Shown here: piece after piece, positions 10,524 to 20,530 of the stretch
Position numbering within the stretch: the stretch's first letter is position 1
How the letters are laid out: the number at the start of each line of letters is the position of its first letter
Assembly (NCBI GenBank): GCA_016617855.1
Contig: JAECUM010096241.1
Span: forward strand, 39,331-103,330
Source: Megalonaias nervosa
Lineage: Eukaryota > Mollusca > Bivalvia > Unionida > Unionidae
Direction: 5' to 3'
Length of the DNA: 64,000 bases
The notes under the pieces: model-generated
Databases searched by the model: none
The model's input: only the letters and a program-made list of their open reading frames with translations
Told to the model about the DNA's origin: nothing
Program-made: the position numbers and the translations under genes

Positions 10524-12059
10524 TTAAATCTGCACTGACATTTTACCTCCAACAGAGTCAATTGTAACAAATCTGTCGCTGATCTCTAACGCATATACGT
10601 ACAACTGTGCCGCTGAAACTGCACCGAGTGTCCAAGAAATTTCAATATCAGCTGTAGAATCGACAGTTCTCTCGTTGTGTTTACTAACATCAAAATAAAA
10701 TATTGGATAAAGTGTACGAAATTATTCCATAGAAATTTGAGATCCGTCTCCGACATCCTGATATTTCTGCACTGCATCGAGCAGGCACATATACGGCCGA
10801 GATACGTTTTTATTAGCGTCATTTGCAAAATTGCATTCTATCGCTCGTTCTGGATATTGTTTTGAATTTAGCCTAGCGTATATTCGTCTAACATCAGCGT
10901 GGTCAAATATTGCATTATTTTGTTGTTGGTTACCACGTCGCGCTTGCTGTTGGAAGACAACAAATAATTGTCTAGGTAACTGTTCACTTGATGTTGTTGT
11001 GACTCGCCATGTGTAGTCGGTGGTATTTTGAACTGCTGTTTGATATATTTTATGTTGCTGAAAATAAATTCTGTTTGTGTGTTTATCGAGTATACTATTT
11101 AATTCTGTCATTTTAGTGATTGACGGTGTTATTTGTGGCATCCATAGCGCAAGCTTGTTTATGATAAATTGTACATCGGCTCCGCCTGACCTAAATAAGC
11201 AGTCGTTTTGTTCTACTCCATCTAAAATAAGTGTATGTTTAACTCCACGAAATACTTTATTATAGTCCCTGCAAAATCCAAATATTGTACTTAATGGCAG
11301 CATCATTATAATTTGACGTGATCCTGCTGCAAGTTCTTTTCTCCTAGCAAAACCTTCATTGTAACGTATATTTCTTACGCTAATTGCACCGTTAACTATA
11401 TTTAACATTGCAACACCGTCCGCAGCTGCTCCTGGTGGTGTTATACCAAGATTATTACAAGCAGCAGTAAGTGAAACTCTTGTAGCGTCTGCGTTAGCGG
11501 CTGCATCTGGTGCGGCTATACCAAAATTGACAGCATTAGCAATGAGAAAATTTCTTACAATTACAACATCTACAGCGGCATCAGCTCCATGCTCTAATAC
11601 TCCTTTTGAAATAAATTCTCCAGATACAGTTCCAGCCCCAGTATCCTTAAACTACATCATGTTAGTTGCAGTTGATCTGGAATAATCATCGGAAAACGAA
11701 ATAGTATTTAAGATTGTAGTTGCAACTTGCGGGTGACTCGAAATATCTTAGACAGTTTGATTAGCTAATTGATATCGAGCACTTTTGAATAAACACCAGC
11801 CACTATTTATAAGAGCGATTTCTGCGCCTGCTCCAATTGCGACGGGCGGATTAGCTACTGTCATAATTTGGCCACGTATTTCTAACATTGCTTTGTGAGG
11901 CAGCAGAAATACATCTTCGTCTCTGGTATTAAATGTTCTGACACCAGCCTTATTTGGTTCATTCGAATTTTCGTCGAGATACTCAACATACTCAAATTCT
12001 GTTACTGTGTCGTCGACGTCATAAGTTTCTGCTAAATCGAGATAATTTTTAACAGACAT
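10524..12059 (-). pseudogene. Major capsid protein (double jelly-roll type)
   Basis: About 511 codons in one frame from MSVKNYLDLAET (ATG after AATATA) to 10524, interrupted by in-frame stops near 11748, 11655 and 10722 but with no frameshift. It aligns with the element 2 and 3 capsid genes through SDDYSRS, PLSTIFGFCRDYNKVFRG and TLYPIFYF. The family builds the hexon-like trimers of the Polinton virion. A stretch rich in Ala (about 11400-11620) is absent from element 2. The capsid call rests on synteny, length and these shared blocks rather than on a recognised motif. Confidence 0.8.
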
Positions 12060-12091
12060 TATATTTCTGGTTACATAAAATTCACCAATCA

Positions 12092-12454
12092 CTATGTGAT
12101 TGGCGCCGTTGCCTTAGATATTAATTTTTGTACAATTTGTTCCCCTCGCGGCGATAAAATTTTTTTTGCTGTTTTTGTCATCCGGTTTCCTGTTTCAGCT
12201 GTTGGGGCGATTTCTGATATAATTTGTTTTATCTCAGATGTAGACGGTGCGCCCCTCACCTTATCAGCTATTTTTTGTCCCACCGCGGTTCCAGCGGCAG
12301 ATGCAGCCCCAGTTGCAAAAGCTTTTGACGCGTCAAGTGCAATTGGTGCAACTTTATGCGCTATTCCCGGGACATTTTCAATAATTTTAGTAAATATATT
12401 TCCCAAAAATCCTCCAACTATTTTTCTTCTGTAAAATTTTTTTCTCTGTTTCAT
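12092..12454 (-). CDS. Gly/Ala-rich minor capsid protein, membrane-active type
   Basis: 120 aa from MKQRKKFYRRKIVGG, the ATG following TTGATATA. A basic N-terminus leads to a Gly-Phe-Leu-Gly segment and a long amphipathic/Ala-rich region (SKAFATGAASAAGTAVG). The same plan occurs at 28564-29037 in element 2, in the same position before the capsid gene. Adenovirus pVI-like membrane lysis is the suggested role by analogy only. The frame is intact. Confidence 0.55.
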   Translation of the reverse strand: MKQRKKFYRRKIVGGFLGNIFTKIIENVPGIAHKVAPIALDASKAFATGAASAAGTAVGQKIADKVRGAPSTSEIKQIISEIAPTAETGNRMTKTAKKILSPRGEQIVQKLISKATAPIT

Positions 12455-12486
12455 TATATCAAGGGGTTGTATAATTTTATTGCCAA

Positions 12487-13230
12487 TCACAAAGTGATCG
12501 CGCGTAGGTGTAGGTAATAAGTAACAACTTCATTTTTCAAATCCAACTGCCGTCCAGATTGATCTGTCAATTGCATATTTATTTGTGTTATCTGATTTTC
12601 AACATTTAGCGGATAATAAATAACTTTCCGCGGATTAATTTGCATAAGTGAGCCCGGTGGAACGTTCGGCGAAAAACTATAGATAGTCTGTCCTTTAATG
12701 CCCTGGGCTGAGTAAGATCCAGATGCAACAGAACAATTTATTAGTATTGTGTTTACGTCAGTAATATTTACTGGCAGTTCACCGTCATACGTCCTGGTTT
12801 GACCAGGAGCAGCACTATAAATTGCATGAGAAAATCCTATTAATGATGCAACGCTCGTTGATGGTGTAAAATCGATTAATATACCATCTTTTAGCGTCAT
12901 TCTAGCTCTTAATGTGTTATAGTTTGGTGTTAGCTCAAATTTATCAGCTGCAACATTATTTTTTGCTACAAATTCTTTCACTGCTTTATTTAGGTCGATG
13001 ATATTATAAGCTCCTTGTGGAATTTTTAATATTTTAATCTGCTGATCAGATGGCGTCATAAATGTGAAATCATCATTCACCCCAGTTTTTACGTTGGCCA
13101 TAGAACGCCATGCCGTGCATGAAATTAGACCGATCTGGTACTGTTTTTCAGGATCCAGTTGTACTGGTGGAATATAATTTACCGAAAAATTTGTTGTTTG
13201 CGATGAGTCGAGTAATAATGTTGCTGACAT
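12487..13230 (-). CDS. Penton-like minor capsid protein
   Basis: 247-aa intact frame; ATG after TTATATAAT. The predicted beta-rich sequence ends IYSFSPNVPPGSLMQINP ... QINMQLTDQSGRQLDLKNE, which matches the C-terminus of the element 2 (34260-34467) and element 3 genes (YAFSPQAPPGWL, FKLTDQSGHILDLRGE). This is the conserved single-jelly-roll penton of Polintons, which would occupy the five-fold vertices. Gene order ATPase, coiled-coil, penton, pVI-like, MCP is compact, with 20-40 bp gaps. Confidence 0.75.
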   Translation of the reverse strand: MSATLLLDSSQTTNFSVNYIPPVQLDPEKQYQIGLISCTAWRSMANVKTGVNDDFTFMTPSDQQIKILKIPQGAYNIIDLNKAVKEFVAKNNVAADKFELTPNYNTLRARMTLKDGILIDFTPSTSVASLIGFSHAIYSAAPGQTRTYDGELPVNITDVNTILINCSVASGSYSAQGIKGQTIYSFSPNVPPGSLMQINPRKVIYYPLNVENQITQINMQLTDQSGRQLDLKNEVVTYYLHLRAITL

Positions 13231-13250
13231 ATTATATAAGATCGCCTCGA

Positions 13251-14904
13251 TTAAATTAAATCGCCTTGTAAAATTTCATATTCGTCAGATGTTAATAAAT
13301 TTTCTGATCTCAAATGATCAAGTATGTCAATAATTATTTCATTGTCAATTTCAGCACCAGCATTACCAGCTTCTTTTGACGATATCAGTAACATTAATCT
13401 ACCTCTCATCTCAGATACTGATGTAAATATTTTTATCCTGGAGCCTGTGACTTTTTTGAGACGAAGTTTATTATGACCATCAAATACAGTTTTAAATTTC
13501 CTTCCTGACTTACCAAGTTCTTTTTTTCGAAAATCAATGGCAGCAACTCTAAAAACACTGGCAATAACGCTATCTCTAAATTTTTCATAAGATTTATCAA
13601 CATCTTTTTCTGTGGTAGCATCATAAAAATTACGTAAAGATTCTAAGCCACGTTCTCTAATTTTATATAATTTTTCAATGAGATAATCGTATTCGCTTTG
13701 TGTCCATTGATCAATATTATCAACATCTTCAATATAATTATCTTCCATAAAATTATAATATTCTGTTTCATATATTTTTTCTGTCATTTCGTATTTTAAT
13801 TTTTCTTTTTTATTTGATAATAACAGTAGTCTTTCTCGTTCTTTTTTTTTTCTTCTTTTTTTTTTCATCCTGCATTCTTATCACATCTGGATCTGATTCT
13901 TTTCTAGCAAGTTCTTTTAGATCATCAACCAACCGACTTAACTCAGTCTGTCTAGCAATAGGATCTTTTATGTCGTCTGGGACAACCTTATCTGCTCTCA
14001 TACATATGAGATCTAGTTCTTTTGCCTCAGTATGCAAACCACTAATATTACGTTCACTAAAATATATGTCATTTTTTATATTACGGATAGCTTTGATATA
14101 AAGATCTGCGTTAATCCAGTGCCGGTATAACCTAATACTTTCTCCGTAGGTTTCTTTTTCTGGTACTACATCGTCGAGATGTTTCTTACTTTTTTCTGCA
14201 ATTTCCGTTAACTTTTTAATATTTTCTTCGGCATTATAACCTGGTTTTTGAATATCACGTATCCTTACATTTTTTAAATTATATTCTTCGTTAAAAGATT
14301 CCTACTCGTAATCTTTTATTTTACTGTTTATGTCTTTTAGATTTTCCTCAGATCTTTCTCTATCTGGGATATCTAATCCACGCTCTTTTCTAAAAGCTCC
14401 TCGTTCAGCTTTTTCTTTTTTGCGCATCTCCTCCATCGATATATCGGCTTCACTTTTATCGCTCAACTTTCTTTCAATCGGCTCGACTAGTGTTACTTGT
14501 GCTAATCTTTGTTCAAGTGCAAGTGGATCACTTAATAGCCGTCTTAGTTCAGCTAGTCTAGCAGCAGGATGAGCAATATGTTTTACAAGTTTTCTAGCTA
14601 ACTTTACCTTTTATTCATCAGATCTTCTAATAATTTTTGCAGCAGCAGCTTCTTGTTGTTCTTTAACAAGCCCAACTAAACCTTTTTCCTGAAGTTTTTT
14701 AACTTCTTCATCTGATAGCGGCCTAGTTTCGGGTTGTTTTCCAAATAACGCCTCAGTAACTGGTTTGAGAGCTGTAGTTGCTGCTTCTGCGGCAGCTACT
14801 TGCCCACGTCGGGCTTCTTTCACTCGCTGCTTAAATTCTGCTTGAGATTGAGCAAGTTTTTTAAAATCTTCTATGTGTTTTCTGTACTTTGCTCGTTTAT
14901 CCAT
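13251..14904 (-). pseudogene. Coiled-coil structural/scaffold-like protein
   Basis: About 550 codons starting MDKRAKYRKHIEDF. In-frame stops near 14611 and 14290 and a frameshift in a poly-Lys (A-run) stretch near 13855 break it. It is almost wholly charged helix, with an N-terminal block (KPVTEALFG) comparable to the FKPIIEPTKK block of the element 2 gene at 27486. A C-terminal helical block (EIDNEIIIDILDHL) aligns with its EIINEAADICKRL. The role is unknown; a scaffold or core protein is a reasonable guess from length, charge and position beside the ATPase. Confidence 0.6.
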
Positions 14905-14915
14905 TTTATATTAAA

Positions 14916-15586
14916 CTACTGTAGATAATTTTTAATGCAACAGCGAAACATTTTTTTAGGATCACATGTAAGCTTATCAAACAAGAAAAAGTTATACTTA
15001 TCTGCCGTTGCCTTGTGATATAGTTCGATAAATTTATCTTTTGTTACGTCACCACATTGCTCGTTTGCAATATTCCTGACGTCCACGTTGTCCAATCCTG
15101 GAAATTATATAAAACAACCAGTATTTCGCCGAATAAATCTGTCAACGTTATACAAGCCTTGGGCTAAATAAACAGAATTACATTTGTTATTACGCGACAG
15201 TGAAAAATAGGATCTTATTTTATTCATCTCCGTATTGTTTAGCGGAATATCATCAAAAACAACTATCTTATGCTCGTCAGAGTCAATTTCACTCACTGGA
15301 ATAAGTTCTTCTGGTTGCTTGATAATAATAAAAAATCTTCACCAGCCTCAAGATCATAACGAAGTTTGTTATTGTATTCGCTAAGTAGTTCGTATTTGTC
15401 TTATTGTGGATTAATGGTATAAATATAAACTCGATCATAGTTAAAATTATCGCCCAGCAGCAAGTTCATAAGCAAATTTGTTTTACCTGATCCTGTGCGG
15501 CCAAGAATAAGATAATGGCAATCTGGAAGTTCGTTGTTGTGTACATGTTTCAGATGTCTGTCTGTATCAAAATTTAACATCGACAT
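14916..15586 (-). pseudogene. Packaging ATPase (A32/FtsK-HerA type)
   Basis: From the ATG at 15586 (after TTATAAT). Walker A is LILGRTGSGKTNLLMN; Walker B is KIVVFDD in the next frame. About 220 codons, the usual length. In-frame stops near 15401 and 15105 and one frameshift near 15330 break it. This ATPase threads DNA into capsids. It diverges from the fiber gene at 15617 with 30 bp between start codons, the same divergent pair seen in element 0 (19946/19965). Confidence 0.85.
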
Positions 15587-15616
15587 ATTATAAAAATTGT
15601 TAGACAATAATAAATA

Positions 15617-16874
15617 ATGAGCTATCTCACAAAATTTGGAACAAAATTAGAAGATTCGCCTGAGATTATAACTAAAAGCGGCGATATTGATTTATCTGGT
15701 TACCTGAAAAAAAATGGTGATACGATGACAGGAAACCTATCTATGTCAAATCATCGAGTGCTTGGTTTAGAAACGGCGTATCCACTACCAAGAGTTGACC
15801 TTACACAAGCTGTTAGTTATGCACAACTAAAATCAGTTGACGACAACAAGTTAGACAAGGCCGGCGGAAGTTTAAGCGGTAATTTAGATATGTCGGGAGA
15901 AAAGGTTGTAGGTTTGGAGACTGGATACCCACCAGCAAACTTAAATCAAACCCAAGCGGTAAGTTATTTACAGTTAAAGTATGTGCATAATAACAAGCTT
16001 GATAAAACTGGTGGGACACTTACGGGTAATATTAATATGTCAGGTCGACGAGTGTTAGGTTTAGAAACTTCATATCCGCCAGCAGATTTAACGCAAGCGG
16101 TAAGTTGTGCGCAACTAAAATCAGTTGACGACAGTAAACTTAACAAAGCCGGCGACAAAATGACAGGAGATCTGTCTATGTCAAATTCAAAAATAACTGG
16201 ATTACCGACAACCTCGCCAAAGTCCGACTCAGATGCTATTAGTTATGGCCAGTTAAAAGAATAACTTGCTCCATACTTTAAAAAATCCGGTGGACCAATG
16301 TCAGGTAATATAAACATGAGAGACAAAAAAAAATAACTACGACATATGTTCCTGTTAGCCAAAATGATCTAACAAATAAAGCATATGTTGACAGTCTGTC
16401 TAGTGGTACAAAACGAACTAAAAACAATGTTGGATATATTCCAACACTTTTTAAGGCAACTGACAATCGAGTTGGGTTTGAGGTAAGCGCATCAGCATCT
16501 TATCCTGAAAATTATCCTTATTACGCTTTCTCTGATAGACACGAATGGATGACCAACGGAAAAGTTGAAAATTTTTGGATCAAAATTAAATGTCCCATTG
16601 CAGTTGCTATTTGGCAATTTCATTTGCGAGGTCGATTAAATCCTGGTGTTGGAAGAATTTATAATTGGCAATTGGAAGGATCAAATGATGATATCGACTG
16701 GACAACATTATATAGTACAACAAACACTTACATTTCAACAACACAATATTTTACGATTTCGACAGAAAATACTATTAACAGTACTTATATTTCCGGGTTC
16801 ATGTTTTTGCTGCTGAACATCCGTTTCCAGGACTGACATCATTTCAAATATACACACTTAATGATCAGATATGA
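15617..16874 (+). pseudogene. Fiber-like protein with phage-tail-type repeats and discoidin-like head
   Basis: The shaft carries four units of about 45 residues with the pattern GDTMTGNLSMSNHRVLGLE...DLTQAVSYAQLKSVDDNKLDKAG, very like phage tail-fiber repeats. A stop near 16262 and frameshifts near 16325 and 16805 follow. The head (16480-16874) contains GRIYNWQLEGSNDDIDWTTLY, which resembles the F5/8 C (discoidin) fold, a ligand-binding module. It is likely the receptor-binding spike. The element 2 fiber (31379) has the same shaft idea but a different head, so heads may be exchanged. Confidence 0.7.
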
Positions 16875-16910
16875 TCATTGTGATCAAATTTAATCTAGTG
16901 CTATAAAATA

Positions 16911-18210
16911 ATGACAACACAGTGATTTGTAGACGTTGCGAGAGAATTTTATGATAATATTTTTAACCCCGCCAAAAAGGTTGGAGATGATTCACTAGCG
17001 GCACGTGCGATAAATACCAGAAAAAAATTCAATTCCAATGATAAACTCTCCAATGTCAGAAGAAGAAAAAATTTTGTTCGTGTTATGTATATGCGGGGAC
17101 CACAACTAAAAGAAGCAATAGAAAATTTTGAAGTGATAAGCAGATACTGCTATCCTGATGATTGTCTAGAAGAACATAAACAAGTTGAAATTATATTTTA
17201 AAAAATATTGCTCGAGCTTGATTTTGGAAATTTGGATTTGATAATAAAATCGGACTTAATAAAAACACGAGTTTACGGTGAAAAAGAAGATATAAAAAAA
17301 ATCTGTAAACAATAACCATGATAGTCTCAACAGATTTGTGGAATCTAAAATAATAAGAATAAAAAGAAACAAGAAGTTATACAATAGTTTTTCAAAACGA
17401 GAAATTTTTAAGTATCTCGGCATGTACTACCACGACAAAGAAACCCTAATTAAAATCGTTACTATGACACCAGACACTGAATAAATTATAAAATCATACG
17501 TAAACGCAATCATGCCAATGATACGTAAAAAAGACCCAGAATTTGATCCAATTATTGTTGACAGATCTATAAAGATAATCAAAAATTTTGACGATGAAAT
17601 TAGTGATCTTAATGACATTGAGCGAGAAAGTTTTTTTTATAAAGTCAGAGAAACAAATTTGGAAGTAAAAATTGATTCTTATTACGAAATAAGTGAAGAA
17701 GATGATATTCCATTTCCATCAATCCAGCGCTCTAGACAATTGTCATTACGAAATTATTACAATGAAATCGAGAAAATACTCACAAAACCATATGAAAAAT
17801 TAATGTTTAAAGTAGCTTCTGCTATTGGTCTTCTAGAAATTGAAGTAGACAAGCTTAAAAAATTAATGCTAGCAAATTTCGTGGTCGCATATGCAATTAT
17901 CAGACAACATCTTTTTCTCAAAAACTTCACGTTAGATCAGTTGAGTTTAGTATTAGGGTATATTGATAAAACAGAAATCGATTACAGTAATTTGGTGAAT
18001 AAAACAGATTTGTATGCGGTTGAAGTAGGAAATACTTTTGATTCATATACTTGGTTAAAGAAAAATGAGGTACTAACAGATAAACGATATAATGATACTT
18101 CGTCAGATGTTTATGAAAAATACAGAATTTTTATAGCTGATCCTAACAATAATAAGTTCCGTGAGTTTCTTGATTCGTACGCTGGTACTAGAACTTTTAA
18201 TATTGTATAA
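16911..18210 (+). pseudogene. Large helical protein of the fiber/2TM block
   Basis: About 430 codons: ATG at 16911 after CTATAAAATA, in-frame stops near 16923, 17199 and 17480, a frameshift near 17308, then a long open frame 17512-18210. It is helix-rich, acidic and without membrane segments (for example NFDDEISDLNDIERESFF; LTKPYEKLMFKVASAIGLLEI). It sits between the fiber and 2TM genes. Element 0 has a gene in the same place, and in element 2 the penton gene lies after the 2TM. Family and function are not recognised. Confidence 0.5.
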
Positions 18211-18226
18211 AAAAAAAAATTGTATA

Positions 18227-18715
18227 ATGAAAAAACCAATCATCGATTTCAATCATATTTCAGAAGATATTCCAAAATAAGATGTTGACGCACTAATGCA
18301 ATATTATAAATTTTATCATAAAAAGCTCTGGTGTGTTAAACAATGTTATAGGTATTACAATAGAATGCTTTGAGTAATATCGTATTTGCCATTGTTAATG
18401 ACTAGCTCTGGTATAATCTCAAGGGGAGCATTATTAAATCCGTTTTTGTTAATTATATCTGATATCGGTGTCTCTCATTCAACGGCATGTAAGAAGATCG
18501 AACCCAGGCTTGAGACGAAAAAAAATGCTTGTAAGATAGCTAGTATTACTTATAAAAAATTACTTGATCAGATACGATCTTATTTACGAGATGTAAAATA
18601 TGATATGGACGATTTAATACGCGAGTTCCGCATTATTGACAGTATATTAACAGATATTTTACCGATAAGGGTAAGCAAATATGAAAATAGTTATGACAGA
18701 AAATACGGCAAATAA
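18227..18715 (+). pseudogene. 2TM protein (element 1 copy)
   Basis: Starts MKKPIIDFNHISED after TTGTATA, same N-terminus as the element 0 copy at 98-481. Two in-frame stops (near 18281 and 18373) break it. At the second, element 0 has Arg in the same place, consistent with a CGA to TGA change. A hydrophobic segment (ALLNPFLLIISDIG) follows. The last part (DDLIREFRIIDSILTDILPI) matches element 0. Confidence 0.6.
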
Positions 18716-18801
18716 AATTTTCTCTAAACTGCTTGATATATAATAATACGACAATCTTAAGCCTGACCTATTTGCCTTGGAGTGTAATACTACTATTAAG
18801 T

Positions 18802-19550
18802 AAAAAAGTTCACCTACCTTTTAATCCTCCCAGCGAAGCGCATCTCTGCAGACTGAATATTTGGGCGGTCTTATATACTCCGTGCTGATTCTCCAGAAGA
18901 TTCTTATTGCACAATATTTCATCATTCTTCCAGAAGATTCTTATTGCACAGTATTTCATCATCCTTCCGGAACATTCTTATTACGCAGTTTAAAATAACA
19001 CTGTTCCAGTCATTCATAAACACCGCAGTCTATTTTTAGACAGAGAACAATGTACATTTATCGATCGCAACACTGCAGTCTCTGTCCAGACTACGTCTGG
19101 GCTACAGGCAGAGAACATGTATAGTTCGAAAGATAGTCTGTTATAGAATATCTGAAATGGGGGAGGGTGTTTTTCTCTGACAAATAGAAGGGGTCTAAAA
19201 TCTAGAAAACCTGGTTAATACAAATGGAGTGGAGAGGGTCTTCTCCTGATAAATATATTTTCTGACCTGTTTAAAGTTAAGCTACAGGTTTGTTACAAAT
19301 ATGTTCTGATAGAGGGGTTGGTGTGAGGGTTAAAGGTCATTAAATCTAGAAATCCTATTTTCTTTTACTAGGGGAGGGGGAAACACTGTTAGACCGTTCT
19401 GGAGTGGGAGAGAGGGCCTTCTCCTGACAAGTATATTTTCTAACCTGTTTCAAGTTAAGATACAGGTTCGTTACAAATATTTTCTGATGGAGGGGTTGGT
19501 GGGGGGGTCAAAGGTCATTAAAATCTAGAAGTCCTATTTTCCTTTACTAC
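18802..19550 (-). repeat. Right TIR of element 1
   Basis: Inverted copy of 1578-2323, with the same internal ~177-bp repeat, an inward TATA box at 18870-18877 and a donor-like CACCTACCTTTT edge on the minus strand. A few single-base differences and indels separate the two arms. Confidence 0.95.
18870..18877 (-). promoter_or_regulatory. Inward-facing TATA box in right TIR
   Basis: TATATAAG on the minus strand, with TCAGTC about 20 bp downstream, mirrors the left-arm box at 2249. Transcripts would run leftward, antisense to the fiber block. Confidence 0.4.
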
Positions 19551-19557
19551 TATTCTA
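19551..19557. repeat. Target site duplication of element 1 (right copy)
   Basis: TATTCTA, identical to 1571-1577. Confidence 0.85.
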
Positions 19558-19946
19558 TGCTGCTGGGGCTTGGTGATTCCATAGTTAAGTTAGAACTTAT
19601 ATTGACCGCCACGGAAAACGTTCACGCGACATGCACATTTCCTGACATGGATACACCTATTTTGTCATATTTTCAAGCAAGGGCCGCCCCCATGTCTGCC
19701 GACGACACAGCCTGAGAAGACGCCACAGACTGACTAGCGACCGGAGCAGGAAGTCCCTATAAGATTCTTCCACCCTTGTTCAGGTTTCCCGTCATGGTCC
19801 GCGCCAGTTGAGACCGTTGTTATCGCTTATGTGGAGATCACCCTGCATGGAGTCACTGGTGCGATTGACGTTTTTAACCATCTCCTCCTTGTAGGCAGCT
19901 ATGCTGCTTGCAGCATTGGAGCTACCTTACCCGATCCAAAGCACAT
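19558..19946 (-). pseudogene. Fiber-like gene of element 0, N-terminal half
   Basis: Minus-strand pieces carry shaft repeats of the same style as element 1 (MTGNLNKGGRI ... SQAVSSADMGA ... MSGNVHVA), with several frameshifts and stops. The last frame stays open through the TSD into 1577 on the other side of element 1. The candidate ATG is at 19946, head-to-head with the ATPase on the plus strand. Confidence 0.55.
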
Positions 19947-19964
19947 GATTAAAATAAAAAATTG

Positions 19965-20530
19965 AACATCATTATTTTAGACACCAAGACGAAGACGAAA
20001 GAGTACCAGCACCATTTTTTTGCTGCCGGATTGCCATTGCATGATCATGGGTCCTACGGGCCGCGGTTAAACGAATCTGCTGTTGAATCCGCTTCTGAAT
20101 AACACACTCAGTTACGATCGCATGATTATTTACACGTTAAATCCGCATTAGGACAAATATAAAACTCTGTCCGAGTTTAACGAGTCGTAGGAAAAAAATG
20201 TTGCAGGCGACCACCCCATCTTTACCATCGTCCAGACGGACGAAATCCAGCCAGTGGAGGAACTCGATTCAGACATGCACAAGATCAACATGTTTGACAT
20301 TAAAATCGATCGCGAGAACATGAAACAAGCACTACAACAGCATTTATTTCGCCAGTAAACGCAAGCGCCAGGACGTAATCAGAAAATTTGTCGAGCAACG
20401 AGCATCAAAAGGTCATCGAGGATAAAGTGGGTCAGCGGGCGTTTCAGCACAAATGTACGATCCAAAGTTTGTACTTCTTCCTGTACCAGCAGAATATCAT
20501 TTGTGGCTGAGACAATGAACTATCTACTAA
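19965..20530 (+). pseudogene. Packaging ATPase remnant of element 0
   Basis: The plus strand reads LLPDCHCMIMGPTGRG then a stop in the Walker A Lys position, then TNLLLN and YDRMIIYTLNP, which align block by block with element 1's ATPase (LPDCHYLILGRTGSGKT, YDRVYIYTINP). Later DSDMHKINMFD matches the Walker B region. Frameshifts and stops are frequent and the 3' end is unclear. Confidence 0.65.

Larger units (their letters stand above)
1578..19550. mobile_element. Element 1: Maverick/Polinton (adintovirus-like), ~18.0 kb
   Basis: It is bounded by inverted ~750-bp TIRs whose tips are exact (GTAGTAAAGG ... CCTTTACTAC) and by a TATTCTA duplication. It holds the Polinton kit: polymerase, integrase, adenain-like protease, packaging ATPase, major capsid, penton, minor capsid proteins and fiber. 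Genes from 15.6 kb leftward are mostly on the minus strand and those from 15.6 kb rightward on the plus strand. Most genes carry frameshifts or stops, so this copy is probably not autonomous as assembled. Confidence 0.95.

Noticed and set aside
11077..12434. Plus-strand ORFs across the capsid region
   Set aside because: They are antisense shadows; the minus strand has homologues in two other elements.
2843..18715. Alternative genetic code (stop reassignment) for element 1
   Set aside because: TAA, TAG and TGA all interrupt genes, the same codons also terminate neighbours properly, and frameshifts occur too. Decay explains the pattern better.
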